Below are positions 7,693 to 15,680 of a stretch of 64,000 nucleotides of DNA, piece by piece. The stretch comes from Mycobacterium sp. GA-1285. GTDB lineage: Bacteria; Actinomycetota; Actinomycetes; Mycobacteriales; Mycobacteriaceae. The position numbers and the translations under genes are program-made. The number at the start of each line of letters is the position of its first letter. The first letter of the stretch is position 1. Under the pieces are notes generated by a model, which worked only from the letters and a program-made list of their open reading frames with translations, ran no database searches and had not been told where the DNA came from. The stretch spans positions 124,001 through 188,000 of the forward strand of contig NZ_LQIS01000054.1 of NCBI RefSeq assembly GCF_001499905.1, given 5' to 3'.

Positions 7693-8549
7693 TCAAACAT
7701 CGGCGCCGGCGGCGCGCAGCGCGGCTCGCGTCCGCGCGACGATCGTGTGGGGTCGATAGCGAACCATCTCCGCGCTGACGCGAATGATCCGCCAATTCAG
7801 CGCCTCGAGTCTGGCCTGGCGCTCGATGTCGGCGGCTCGGATCTTCGGGTCTTCCCAGGGCTGGGGTCCGTCGTATTCGACGCCGACCTTCCACTTCGGA
7901 TAGCCCATGTCGATGCGGCCCACGTGGTCGTAGTAGCGATCAAAGACGTCGATCTGAGTGTGTGTCGGGCGGATCCGGCATCGGTCAACACCAGACGCGT
8001 CCGCGTCTCTTGTGGCGACTCCGCGCCGGTGTCGGCGAGTTGCACCACTTCGCGCAGCTGGACCACACCCCGCGCGCCACGATGAACGTCGATGAGTGCC
8101 TCAACGTCGGTCAACTTCAGCGACGTCGCCTGCAGCAGCGCGTCGACGCGGATCACGGCCAGCGTCCGCCCATATCGCCGGCCGAGGTCGAAGGCCGTGC
8201 GCGCCGCCGTCGTAACCGGAAAACCGCGGACCGTGCATACCTCGTCGGCGGTCAGGGTGTCGTTGCGCAGCACGACGCCCCGAATCTTGTGTTGGCTGCG
8301 CTGGTTCAGCTCGGCGGGCAACCGCTCGTCGATCCACTTCGCGCCGTGTATCGCCGCGGCCGACAGACCGACGAGCGTTGCCCTGCGTCGCGAGAACAGC
8401 CACGCGGCGTGCGCCTTGTCTGCCGGGGTCAACACCTGCCCGCGCGGAACGTAGACATTCCGGTGAACGGCGTCGTAGCGCGTCGCCAACTGATAGCGAT
8501 TCACCGCGCCCGCCGCCAACGCCTCGGTCCCCAGGAACGGCCAGTCCAT
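7693..8549 (-). pseudogene. Frameshifted AbiEi-like/DUF559-type protein gene
   Basis: Two minus-strand frames together make one protein of about 285 residues. The first part, from ATG 8549 (MDWPFLGTEALAAGAVNRYQ), resembles the N-terminal domain annotated as type IV antitoxin AbiEi in actinobacteria. It stays similar up to RLVLTDAG near 7975 and then runs out of phase. The second frame resumes IRPTHTQIDVFDRYYDHVGR and continues MGYPKWKVGVEYDGPQPWED to the stop at 7693, which is the DUF559 (Vsr/restriction-endonuclease-like) fold. A single missing base near 7972-7976 explains the break. It could be real decay or an assembly error. Such genes are common, solitary and of unknown function in mycobacteria. 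The upstream ATG at 8630 is less likely. Confidence 0.75.
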
Positions 8550-8596
8550 GGTGATAGGACGGCGCGGTTGCTGGTTCGGTTCCGTCGCCACAGCCT

Positions 8597-8659
8597 CGTC
8601 GAAACTGAACCTGCGTGCGACATCTGGCACGCAGAACGCGCATAACTTCAGTTTCGACG
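8597..8659. repeat. Intergenic palindrome, GAAACTGAA family, copy B
   Basis: A 13-bp perfect inverted repeat (CGTCGAAACTGAA at 8597-8609 against 8647-8659) with a second nested perfect 8-bp stem (CTGCGTGC/GCACGCAG) in its loop. Unlike copies A and C, it sits between two divergent genes, 15 bp before the start of the GST-like gene. A simple terminator role is therefore unlikely here, and a regulatory or mobile-repeat origin is possible. Confidence 0.75.
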
Positions 8660-8673
8660 GGCATGCTTGTCAC

Positions 8674-9690
8674 ATGGCATACGTCGCCGACAAATCCGAC
8701 TCGGGTGGTGAGTTCAACCGCGACACCAAGTACATCGGCACTCGTATCACGGCCGATGGCCGCGACGGCTATCCCGTCGAACCGGGTCGCTATCGCCTCG
8801 TCGTCGCACGGGCCTGCCCGTGGGCCAACCGCACGATCATCGTCCGGCGGCTGCTCGGCCTCGAAGACGTCCTGTCCATCGGCTTCTGCGGGCCCACCCA
8901 CGACCAGAACAGCTGGACGTTCGACCTCGATCCGGACGGCCTTGACCCGGTGCTGAGAATCCCGCGGCTCAAGGATGCCTACCTGAAGCGCTTCCCCGAC
9001 TACGACAAGGGCATCACGGTCCCCGCGATCGTCGACGTGCCGACCGGTGAGGTCGTCACCAACGACTTCCCGCAGATCACGCTCGACTTCTCCACCGAAT
9101 GGACGCAGTACCACCGCGACGGCGCACCCGACCTGTACCCGGACAAGCACCGCGACGAGATCGACGAAGTGGCGCAACGCATCTACACCGAGATCAACAA
9201 CGGCGTGTACCGGTGCGGCTTCGCCGGTTCCCAGCGGGCTTACGAGAAGGCCTACGACCGTCTGTTCACCGCGCTGGACTGGCTAGAAGATCGGCTGGCC
9301 GACCGGCGGTATCTGGTGGGCGACACCATCACCGAAGCTGACGTGCGACTGTTCACCACGTTGGCGCGCTTCGACCCCGTCTATCACGGGCACTTCAAGT
9401 GCAACCGTCAGAAGCTCGCGGAGCTACCTGTGCTGTGGGCCTACGCCCGCGACCTGTTCCAGACACCGGGATTCGGCGACACGATCGACTTCGTCCAGAT
9501 CAAGCAGCACTACTACATCGTGCACACGGACATCAACCCGACGCAGGTCGTGCCGAAAGGACCGGTTCTGTCCAACTGGCTGACACCGCACGGCCGAGAA
9601 GCGTTGGGCGGCAGACCATTCGGCGATGGAACACCACCGGGACCACCGCGCGACGGCGAACGCGTCGCGGAGGGCCACGGCGCCGGGTGA
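8674..9690 (+). CDS. Glutathionyl-hydroquinone reductase-like (Xi-class GST) protein
   Basis: A 338-residue thiol transferase of the YqjG/EcfG/Xi-class GST family. The catalytic Cys48 lies in ARACPWANRT, the CPWA motif diagnostic of glutathionyl-hydroquinone reductases. The C-terminal helical domain contains RFDPVYHGHFKCN and LWAYARDL. Family members reduce S-thiolated quinols. Mycobacteria make mycothiol rather than glutathione, so the physiological thiol is unclear. ATG 8674 gives the family N-terminus MAYVADKSDSGGEF. The last 20 codons enter a short duplicated sequence (9674-9741) and may be a recent extension of the C-terminus. Confidence 0.88.
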   Translation: MAYVADKSDSGGEFNRDTKYIGTRITADGRDGYPVEPGRYRLVVARACPWANRTIIVRRLLGLEDVLSIGFCGPTHDQNSWTFDLDPDGLDPVLRIPRLKDAYLKRFPDYDKGITVPAIVDVPTGEVVTNDFPQITLDFSTEWTQYHRDGAPDLYPDKHRDEIDEVAQRIYTEINNGVYRCGFAGSQRAYEKAYDRLFTALDWLEDRLADRRYLVGDTITEADVRLFTTLARFDPVYHGHFKCNRQKLAELPVLWAYARDLFQTPGFGDTIDFVQIKQHYYIVHTDINPTQVVPKGPVLSNWLTPHGREALGGRPFGDGTPPGPPRDGERVAEGHGAG

Positions 9691-9741
9691 CGCCGGCTCA
9701 CGACCACGGCGCCGGGTGACGCCACGACGCCGGCTCAGGAC
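9674..9741. repeat. Short tandem duplication at the 3' end of the GST-like gene
   Basis: The block CCACGGCGCCGGGTGACGCC occurs twice (starting near 9676 and 9705), each followed by a variant of GGCTCACGAC. The stop codon of the GST-like gene lies in the first copy. It looks like a recent slippage or duplication event between two convergent genes. Confidence 0.6.
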
Positions 9742-10217
9742 CACACCGTCCGCACCGACCACTCGGCGTGCGGGGCCGGCACCTCCTCGTCGTCGACGCG
9801 GACCAGCGTGGGCAGCAGCACGGCGAGCCCGGTGAGCTTGCCGCGCCGCGGATCGACGGTCGGAATGGTCACCGCCAGTCGCGTCCCCGGTCGGAACTCC
9901 TCGATGACGTCGGAGTCCTCGTACTGACGCAACAGCACCCAGGGCGCCCTGGCGATCGCCGGCGGCACCGACAACTGAACCGCGTGGCGTTCGGTGACCG
10001 GCAACTCGCCCTGATCCTCGAAGACCTCGCACCTGGTGGGATTGAGCACCTCGCAGTAGCGGTACGGGCCGACGCGCACGAGCTGACCATGCGAATACGC
10101 GCTGATCTCAGGGTATTTCGACGCCGTGTCGTTGCCGCTGAGCCACCAGATGAGCACACCCGTACCCACCGACGCGAGAACCACCACCGCGACGAGCGCG
10201 GCGATCATGCGCTTCAC
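9735..10217 (-). CDS. Conserved exported or membrane-anchored protein (Rv0875c-like)
   Basis: A 160-residue protein starting at GTG 10217 (VKRMIAALVAVVVLASVG), with one N-terminal hydrophobic segment (about residues 4-27) acting as signal anchor. The rest is a predicted extracytoplasmic domain with two cysteines (RYCEVLNPTRCEVF). The start overlaps the stop of the upstream MFS gene as GTGA, which gives tight coupling and agrees with the Rv0876c-Rv0875c pair of M. tuberculosis. No enzymatic motif is recognised; function unknown. Confidence 0.82.
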   Translation of the reverse strand: MKRMIAALVAVVVLASVGTGVLIWWLSGNDTASKYPEISAYSHGQLVRVGPYRYCEVLNPTRCEVFEDQGELPVTERHAVQLSVPPAIARAPWVLLRQYEDSDVIEEFRPGTRLAVTIPTVDPRRGKLTGLAVLLPTLVRVDDEEVPAPHAEWSVRTVWS

Positions 10218-11923
10218 TCGTACGCCACCGCCGCGGTGTCGGGACGTCCACCCTCCTGCTCGGCAAGCACAGGTCGGTTGCCGCCCAGACCGGGAATGAG
10301 CGAGTCGCCGCGGTAGCTCACCACCGTCTGCGCCAGCCCGAGGATCAGCACCGAGGTGATCGCCGTGAAGCCCACCCACAATTCGGTGTAGACCAGCACG
10401 CCGACCGCACCGCCCGCGACCCACGCCAACTGCAGCACCGACTCCGAGCGGCCGAACGCCGACGCGCGCGACTCCTCGGGCAGGTCATCCTGCAGCGAGG
10501 CGTCCAGCGAGGCCTTGCCGATCGCGCTCGCGCCCGACGTGAGCAGCGTGGCGAGCGCCGCCACCACCAGGTCGCCGGTCAGTGCGGCGGCCAGCGCCGC
10601 GAGGGTGACGACGACGGTGCAGCGCACCACCACCTGTGCCGGACGGCCCAGCTTGAGCCGTGCGCTGGTGAAGTTGCCCGCGAAGTTGCCGATGGCCGCC
10701 GCCGCGCCGATCAGTCCGAGTATGCGCAGCTGCTCCCAACCGCTGGCGTCATGTGACTTGGCGACGAAGGCCGGATACAGGAACAAGAAGCCCACCATCA
10801 CCTTGATGGTGCAGTTGCCCCACAGCGCGGCGATGGTGTTGCGACCCAACGGTTGTCGCGCCGACTTCGGCGCAGGCACATGTTCATCGCCGCGCCGCGG
10901 TTCGCCTCCGCGGCCGTGGTAGCTCAGCGTCGCGGGAACCTCGCCCTCGGTCACCTCGACCCATTTCGGGATGCGCATCGACAGCGCCGCACCCGCCACC
11001 GACACCGCGACTATCACGTAGAGCGCACCCGGCATCTCGAACAATTTGAACAGGTACTCCGCACCCGCGGCCACCGCGCCGCCGACCATCGTGCCGCCGA
11101 GCAGACCGAAGGTGGTCAGCCGCGAGTTCACCCGCACCAGGTCGATGGTCGGCGGCAGCACTCGCGGGGTCACCGCGCTGCGCAAGACGCTGAATGACTT
11201 GGACAGCACCATCATTGCCAGCGCGCACGGATAGAGCACCCACGAGGGGAAGCTGCCGGTCGCGCCGTCGTAGTTGGCGATCAACACCACCGCCAGCGCG
11301 GTGCGCAACGCGAACGACGTGGCCAGTGCGACGCGGCGGCCGTGCTGCAGCCGGTCCAGCGCGGGCCCGATGAGCGGGGCGATGACGGCAAAGGGCGCGA
11401 TGGTGATCAACAGGTAGAGCGCGACCTTGCCCTTGCTCTCCCCGGAGGCCGCCGCAAAGAACAAGGTGTTGGCCAGAGCGACCGCCATCGCGGCGTCGAC
11501 GGCGAAATTCGCGACCACTGGCCACGTCAGCGCGGTCAGCCCGGACTTGTCGGCCCCGTCGGCAGTCGCGGCCCGGTGCACCAGACCGTACATCCTGGAA
11601 CCCATCTCGCGGCTGCGCTGGGCGGCCACCCTTGTGACGGTGACCTTTTCGCCCGCAGTGCCGCTCATTCTGTGGAGCGGCGGCGTGGCACCGAATTCTC
11701 GGGTGGGCTCGTCGAGTGGGGGCAGCCAGCGGTTGGCGCTGGGCGTAGGCCCGCTGCGCCGGGGACGACGATAGCTCGGGTCGCTGGGATAGTTCGCCAT
11801 CCCGGGGTGTTCATCGCTCCACCGGTCGTCAACGCGTCGGTCGTCGGCAGGGGGTCGCGGCGGGTAGTACCGAGGGTCGCGCCGAGCAGCAGAGTCTCGG
11901 GGGTCACGACGCGGTCCGGTCAC
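10214..11923 (-). CDS. MFS transporter (Rv0876c-like)
   Basis: A 569-residue membrane protein. Residues 1-110 are a hydrophilic Arg/Pro-rich cytoplasmic tail (RRDPRDSAARRDPRYYPPRP), followed by about 12 hydrophobic segments. TVARVAAQRS-like sequence precedes the first helices, DRLQHGRRVALATSFALRT is the loop 2-3 motif, and a charged central loop (HGRGGEPRRGDEHVPAPKSA) separates the halves. Substrate unknown. The GTG 11923 (VTGPRRDPRD) is preferred, though the frame is open 15 codons upstream to 11968. It is coupled to the exported protein downstream, suggesting a joint envelope function. Confidence 0.85.
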   Translation of the reverse strand: MTGPRRDPRDSAARRDPRYYPPRPPADDRRVDDRWSDEHPGMANYPSDPSYRRPRRSGPTPSANRWLPPLDEPTREFGATPPLHRMSGTAGEKVTVTRVAAQRSREMGSRMYGLVHRAATADGADKSGLTALTWPVVANFAVDAAMAVALANTLFFAAASGESKGKVALYLLITIAPFAVIAPLIGPALDRLQHGRRVALATSFALRTALAVVLIANYDGATGSFPSWVLYPCALAMMVLSKSFSVLRSAVTPRVLPPTIDLVRVNSRLTTFGLLGGTMVGGAVAAGAEYLFKLFEMPGALYVIVAVSVAGAALSMRIPKWVEVTEGEVPATLSYHGRGGEPRRGDEHVPAPKSARQPLGRNTIAALWGNCTIKVMVGFLFLYPAFVAKSHDASGWEQLRILGLIGAAAAIGNFAGNFTSARLKLGRPAQVVVRCTVVVTLAALAAALTGDLVVAALATLLTSGASAIGKASLDASLQDDLPEESRASAFGRSESVLQLAWVAGGAVGVLVYTELWVGFTAITSVLILGLAQTVVSYRGDSLIPGLGGNRPVLAEQEGGRPDTAAVAYE

Positions 11924-12011
11924 GTTGTCGATTCTCCACCATCGAAGCGACACCGGGCGTGCAGCCAACCGGTGTGGCTGACGGTTACCCGGTCAGGCAG
12001 TATTGAGGTCG

Positions 12012-12773
12012 ATGGAAAGCGTGACCGAGTTCGCCGAGCGGCCGGATCTGGAGACGGTACTCCTTAGCGCCGTCGACGATGCACGTGCGGCGATCGTCGA
12101 GTTCAGCGGCGAGGACACCGTCGGTGAGTATCTGGGTGCCAGCTTCGAGGACACGACCGCGGCCACGCACCGCTTTCTTGCCGACTTGCCGGGGTACCGC
12201 GGGTGGCAGTGGGCCGTCGTCGTCGCGGCGTGGCCCGGCGCCGACCACGCCACCATCAGCGAGGTGGTCCTGGTTCCAGGGCCGACGGCGTTGCTGGCAC
12301 CGAAGTGGGTGCCGTGGCAGGACCGTGTCCAGCCCGGCGATCTGGGCCCCGGCGATCTTCTCGCCCCGCCCCCGGACGACCCCCGTCTCGTGCCCGGCTA
12401 CATGGCGACCGGTGATCCGCAGATCGACGACGTCGCGCTCGAGGTGGGTCTGGGCCGTCGCCACGTGCTCAGCCCGTGGGGCCGGATGGATGCGGCGCAA
12501 CGCTGGCACGACGGCGAATACGGGCCGGGTTCGGCGATGGCGCGCTCGACCCGGCGGGTCTGCCGCGACTGCGGGTTCTACCTGCCGCTGGCCGGTTCAC
12601 TGGGCACGATGTTCGGCGTCTGCGCGAATCAGTTCTCCGCCGACGGCCACGTCGTCGACTCCGAATACGGTTGCGGCGCACACTCGGACACCCCGCAACC
12701 CGCGGGCGGCGGATCCCCGCTTTACGACCCGTACGACGACGGTGTGCTGGACCTGACCGAGTCCGCCGATTAG
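12012..12773 (+). CDS. DUF3027 family protein (Rv0877-like)
   Basis: A 253-residue soluble protein matching the actinobacterial DUF3027 family by sequence and by position beside the MFS gene. Conserved features are WQWAVVVAAWPGADHATISE and LVPGPTALLAPKWVPW. A zinc-ribbon-like Cys cluster, RVCRDCGFYLPLAG followed by VCANQFSADGHVVDSEYGCGAH, is also present. The C-terminus is acidic. ATG 12012 (MESVTEF) is the likely start. The last four bases overlap the end of the convergent SRPBCC gene. Molecular function unknown. Confidence 0.88.
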   Translation: MESVTEFAERPDLETVLLSAVDDARAAIVEFSGEDTVGEYLGASFEDTTAATHRFLADLPGYRGWQWAVVVAAWPGADHATISEVVLVPGPTALLAPKWVPWQDRVQPGDLGPGDLLAPPPDDPRLVPGYMATGDPQIDDVALEVGLGRRHVLSPWGRMDAAQRWHDGEYGPGSAMARSTRRVCRDCGFYLPLAGSLGTMFGVCANQFSADGHVVDSEYGCGAHSDTPQPAGGGSPLYDPYDDGVLDLTESAD

Positions 12774-13222
12774 CTTTCGGCGGCGGCCTTGATCCGCGCG
12801 AGCGTTTCGTTCATTCCCTCGACGAGTTCACGTTCGAAGCTGGGCACCCCACCCATGACCGCGTTGACCGTCATGTTCGAGAAGGCCGTCACACCGTTCT
12901 CCGCATGACGGGTCTCCACCAGCCGGGTCCCAGTCTCGGTGGGTTCGAGCTCGTAACTCCACACTGTGCCGTTCTCGTTGACCCGGAAGGCCAGCTTCTT
13001 CTCCGGAATCACCTCGGTGATCCGGCTCGTGGTGGGCCACACCAGGAACTTGCGCCGATTGAGGTTGATCGTCCGCGCCCCCGGCTGCAGTGGGCCGAAC
13101 GTCTTCATGAGCCGGCACTGCGGACTCCATCGGGGCATGTTGTTGAGGTCCGAGATCAGTTCCCACACCTTGGTCACCGGGGCGTCGATCGTCGTCTCGG
13201 CTTGCAACAGCGGCGCTGCCAT
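12770..13222 (-). CDS. SRPBCC (polyketide cyclase/START-like) family protein
   Basis: A 150-residue protein with the SRPBCC hydrophobic-ligand-binding fold. It starts MAAPLLQAETTIDAPVTKVW, the classic first strand and helix, continues LISDLNNMPRWSPQ, and closes with a C-terminal helix (FERELVEGMNETLARIKAAAE). Ligand unknown. Its TAA stop and the TAG of the convergent DUF3027 gene overlap within 12770-12773. It has no counterpart at this place in M. tuberculosis as I recall it. Confidence 0.85.
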   Translation of the reverse strand: MAAPLLQAETTIDAPVTKVWELISDLNNMPRWSPQCRLMKTFGPLQPGARTINLNRRKFLVWPTTSRITEVIPEKKLAFRVNENGTVWSYELEPTETGTRLVETRHAENGVTAFSNMTVNAVMGGVPSFERELVEGMNETLARIKAAAES

Positions 13223-13249
13223 CGCCTTCTCCTGTCTGCTCGTCTCGCG

Positions 13250-13489
13250 TTAGGTGAGTCCGCTCTGAGCCCCGCGCGATCCGCGACGCACGGCGTGACG
13301 TTGCCACAACCAGATCCCCGTGCCAAGGGCGCCGACGCCCAGCCCGGCCACCGTGTACGGCCGCCACTCGTGTAGACCGGTCACCGTGAACGCCAGGATC
13401 GCAGCGACGACCCAACCGGCCGCGATCGCGACGACGACCGGCCCCGGCTTGAGCAGGTGGCCGGGCAGCGGGGGCGGTTGCGGGGTCAT
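13250..13489 (-). CDS. DUF2530 two-TM membrane protein (Rv0879c-like)
   Basis: A 79-residue protein starting MTPQPPPLPGHLLKPGP, followed by two transmembrane helices (VVVAIAAGWVVAAILAF and VAGLGVGALGTGIWLW) and a basic C-terminus. Length and motif agree with DUF2530 proteins adjacent to the SpoU methyltransferase in mycobacteria. The frame is open far upstream, but only the last 79 codons look like the family, and ATG 13489 leaves about 50 bp to the divergent methyltransferase gene. Function unknown. Confidence 0.8.
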   Translation of the reverse strand: MTPQPPPLPGHLLKPGPVVVAIAAGWVVAAILAFTVTGLHEWRPYTVAGLGVGALGTGIWLWQRHAVRRGSRGAQSGLT

Positions 13490-13540
13490 CGGTATGAAAG
13501 GTAGCCCACCGCGCCGCGGTGCCGGTCGAGCGCGCCTGTC

Positions 13541-14386
13541 GTGACCTTTACCGTGATCGACGTCGCCGATCCGTCCGATCCGCGGCTCGACGACTTCCGC
13601 GACCTCAACAGCGTCGACCGCCGACCCGATCTGCCCACCGGCAAGGGGTTGGTGATCGCCGAGGGTGTGTTGGTGGTGCAACGCATGCTGGCGTCGCGGT
13701 TCGTCCCGCGCGCGATGATGGGCACCGACCGCCGGCTGCAGGAACTCGCGGGCGACCTGGTCGGCGTCCCGGCCCCCTTCTACCGCGTGCCCGCCGACGT
13801 GATGGCCGAAGTGGTGGGCTTCCACCTCAATCGCGGCGTGTTGGCGTCGGCGTCGCGCCCGCGCGAGTTGGCGGTCGCCGAGGTGCTCCACAACTCGCGC
13901 ACCGTCGCCGTCCTCGAAGGCGTCAACGACCACGAAAATCTCGGCTCGATCTTTCGCAACGCGGCCGGCCTCGGTGTGGACGCGGTGGTGTTCGGCACCG
14001 GCTGCGCCGATCCGCTGTATCGTCGCGCCGTCCGGGTGTCGATGGGCCATGCACTGCTCGTACCCTACGCCTGGGCGCGGTCGTGGCCGACGGATCTGGA
14101 GTTGTTGCGCGACAACGGGTTTCGGCTGCTGGCGATGACGCCCACCGCTACCGCACGCACTCTTGCCGATGCGATGTCGGACGTCGTCGACGACAAGGTG
14201 GCGATCCTCGTCGGCGCGGAGGGCCCGGGGCTGACCGAGCGGACGATGCGCGCCGCCGATCTACGGGTGCGGATCCCGATGTCGCGGGGAACCGACTCAC
14301 TCAACGTCGCGACCGCCGCCGCCCTGGCGTTCTACGAGCGAGTTAGATTGGGCACCGGCGAGATTGAGCGGAGCGACTCGGAGTGA
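13541..14386 (+). CDS. TrmH/SpoU family RNA 2'-O-methyltransferase (Rv0881-like)
   Basis: A 281-residue SPOUT methyltransferase. The N-terminal substrate-binding domain (residues 1-110) contains LPTGKGLVIAEGVLVVQRML. The C-terminal trefoil-knot domain carries motif 1 (LEGVNDHENLGSIFRNAAG), motif 2 (ILVGAEGPGLTE) and motif 3 (IPMSRGTDSLNVATAAALA). It is predicted to 2'-O-methylate rRNA or tRNA using SAM; the target nucleotide cannot be told. Start GTG 13541. The stop overlaps the earliest start of the following DUF2537 gene (GTGA), so the two are probably cotranscribed. Confidence 0.92.
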   Translation: MTFTVIDVADPSDPRLDDFRDLNSVDRRPDLPTGKGLVIAEGVLVVQRMLASRFVPRAMMGTDRRLQELAGDLVGVPAPFYRVPADVMAEVVGFHLNRGVLASASRPRELAVAEVLHNSRTVAVLEGVNDHENLGSIFRNAAGLGVDAVVFGTGCADPLYRRAVRVSMGHALLVPYAWARSWPTDLELLRDNGFRLLAMTPTATARTLADAMSDVVDDKVAILVGAEGPGLTERTMRAADLRVRIPMSRGTDSLNVATAAALAFYERVRLGTGEIERSDSE

Positions 14387-14391
14387 ATGAG

Positions 14392-14664
14392 ATGACCGAC
14401 GACTCGACGCCGTGGGCGATGGGTTTGACGGTGGCGGGCTTCGTGGCGGCGGTCGTCGCGGCAGCGATCGTCGTGCTCAGCCTCGGATTGCTGCGGTTGC
14501 ACCCGCTGCTGGCGATCGGACTCAACCTCGTCGCGGTCGGCGGCCTGGCTCCGACGGTGTGGGGGTGGCGCAACCGGCCCGTGTGGCGCTGGTTCGTACT
14601 GGGCTCCGGCGTCGGCGTGGCCGCCGCATGGCTGGTGGTGCTCGCCGTCGCGCTCCGCAGCTGA
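14392..14664 (+). CDS. DUF2537 membrane protein (Rv0882-like)
   Basis: A 90-residue protein with three hydrophobic segments (GLTVAGFVAAVVAAAIVVLS, LLAIGLNLVAVGGLAPTVWG and the C-terminal FVLGSGVGVAAAWLVVLAVAL). Position and size match DUF2537/Rv0882. ATG 14392 (MTDDSTPWAMG) has a GGAG about 9 nt upstream. The earlier GTG at 14383, which overlaps the methyltransferase stop, is an alternative start. Function unknown. Confidence 0.8.
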   Translation: MTDDSTPWAMGLTVAGFVAAVVAAAIVVLSLGLLRLHPLLAIGLNLVAVGGLAPTVWGWRNRPVWRWFVLGSGVGVAAAWLVVLAVALRS

Positions 14665-14671
14665 CCCGGGG

Positions 14672-15487
14672 TCAGCGCTGACCGCTGGAGCGCACGCCCA
14701 GCAGTACGTCCTCCCACGCCGGAACGGCCGGCTTGGCCTTACCCCTGCGGGCCTTGGGCTGCTTGGGCGCGACGGGCTCGGACGCCTCTTCGGGCTGCGG
14801 TTCCGGTGTGGTGGCCTGCACCGGCGGCTCGATCGGAAGGGTCGGCTCCTCGACCTCGACCGCAGGTTCGGGCAGCGCGGCGACCGGGCGCAGCGGGCGC
14901 GAGAAGTTAGGGTCGATCAGCTCGGATGCCGCGTCGTCGAACGCCGTCACCGTCCCGCCATGAGCACCGGGGGTGAACCGGAAATGCGCGACGTTGTCAG
15001 ACATCCCTGCTTTCCACGCGAGCTGCACAGTCCAGCGCCCGTCCTCGTTCCGCCATGCATCCCACGTCGGGGCGTCGGGGTCGAGCCCGCGCGCGATCAA
15101 CGCGGTCGTTACGGTCTCCAGCAGGGTCAGCACGGACGGACCGTCGGCCAGCACCGGGTGCGCGGCCGTTGCCAGTTCGGCAGCTCGGGAGCGCTCGAGC
15201 AACACCGGGTGCGCGAACCGCTCGACCCGGGCGACGTCGACGCCCGACGCCTCCGCGACCTGCTCGACGGACGCGCCGGCCCTGATCCGGGACTGAATCT
15301 CTCTGGGGCGCAGCACGTTTTGAACCTCAGCCTCGTCTCGTGGCTTGCTCGAACTCATCTGGTCACCTCGAACGGCGGCCCGCAACCGATCGTCGCGCCG
15401 CAGCGTGAATTTCTCGCCGGAGCCGTCGGCCTCGCAGATGATTCGTTTGCCGTCCACATCGAGCCCGACGACTTTGAGTTCCCGCAT
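14672..15487 (-). CDS. sepH: Cell-division protein SepH (DUF3071)
   Basis: A 271-residue protein starting MRELKVVGLDVDGKRIICE. The N-terminal DUF3071 domain includes a predicted helix-turn-helix region (IQSRIRAGASVEQVAEASGVDVARVERFAHPVL). It is followed by a Pro/Glu-rich linker and a basic C-terminus with the conserved PAWEDVLLGVR motif. Homologs in Streptomyces and M. smegmatis bind FtsZ and support its assembly. The frame extends 12 codons upstream of ATG 15487, but that ATG has a GGAGG-type ribosome site just before it and is the family start. It lies downstream of serC on the same strand, separated by a hairpin-repeat array. Confidence 0.9.
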   Translation of the reverse strand: MRELKVVGLDVDGKRIICEADGSGEKFTLRRDDRLRAAVRGDQMSSSKPRDEAEVQNVLRPREIQSRIRAGASVEQVAEASGVDVARVERFAHPVLLERSRAAELATAAHPVLADGPSVLTLLETVTTALIARGLDPDAPTWDAWRNEDGRWTVQLAWKAGMSDNVAHFRFTPGAHGGTVTAFDDAASELIDPNFSRPLRPVAALPEPAVEVEEPTLPIEPPVQATTPEPQPEEASEPVAPKQPKARRGKAKPAVPAWEDVLLGVRSSGQR

Positions 15488-15570
15488 GGCGACCTCCTCC
15501 GGGCTAGCGCAAAGCCCGATCAACCGGACACTACTGCGTTACCCCGGCGTTACCTGGTACGACACGCGGG

Positions 15571-15680
15571 CAGCGGCTAAGCCGCTCCCCGCCTGTTGGT
15601 CGCGGCTACAGCCGCGCCCCGCCTGTTGGTCGCGGCTACAGCCGCGCCCCGCCTGTTGGTCGCGGCTAAAGCCGCTCCAC
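15571..15680. repeat. Tandem 30-bp hairpin repeat array between serC and sepH
   Basis: Three head-to-tail copies of a 30-bp unit (15591-15620, 15621-15650, 15651-15680) begin GCCTGTTGGTCGCGGCTA. A partial unit (15571-15590) precedes them. Each contains the short palindrome CGCGGCTACAGCCGCG or the variant CGGCTAAAGCCG. The serC stop codon (TAG, 15666-15668) lies inside the array. On the minus strand these would fold into serial hairpins after serC, so attenuation or mRNA 3'-end protection is possible. Confidence 0.85.

Noticed and set aside
12770..12773. Four-base overlap of convergent stops (DUF3027 and SRPBCC genes)
   Set aside because: Convergent stop overlaps of this size are common in compact GC-rich genomes and need no special explanation.
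15571..15680. Tandem 30-bp repeats considered as a CRISPR array
   Set aside because: The units are directly adjacent with no unique spacers, and no cas genes are near. They are simple tandem hairpins.
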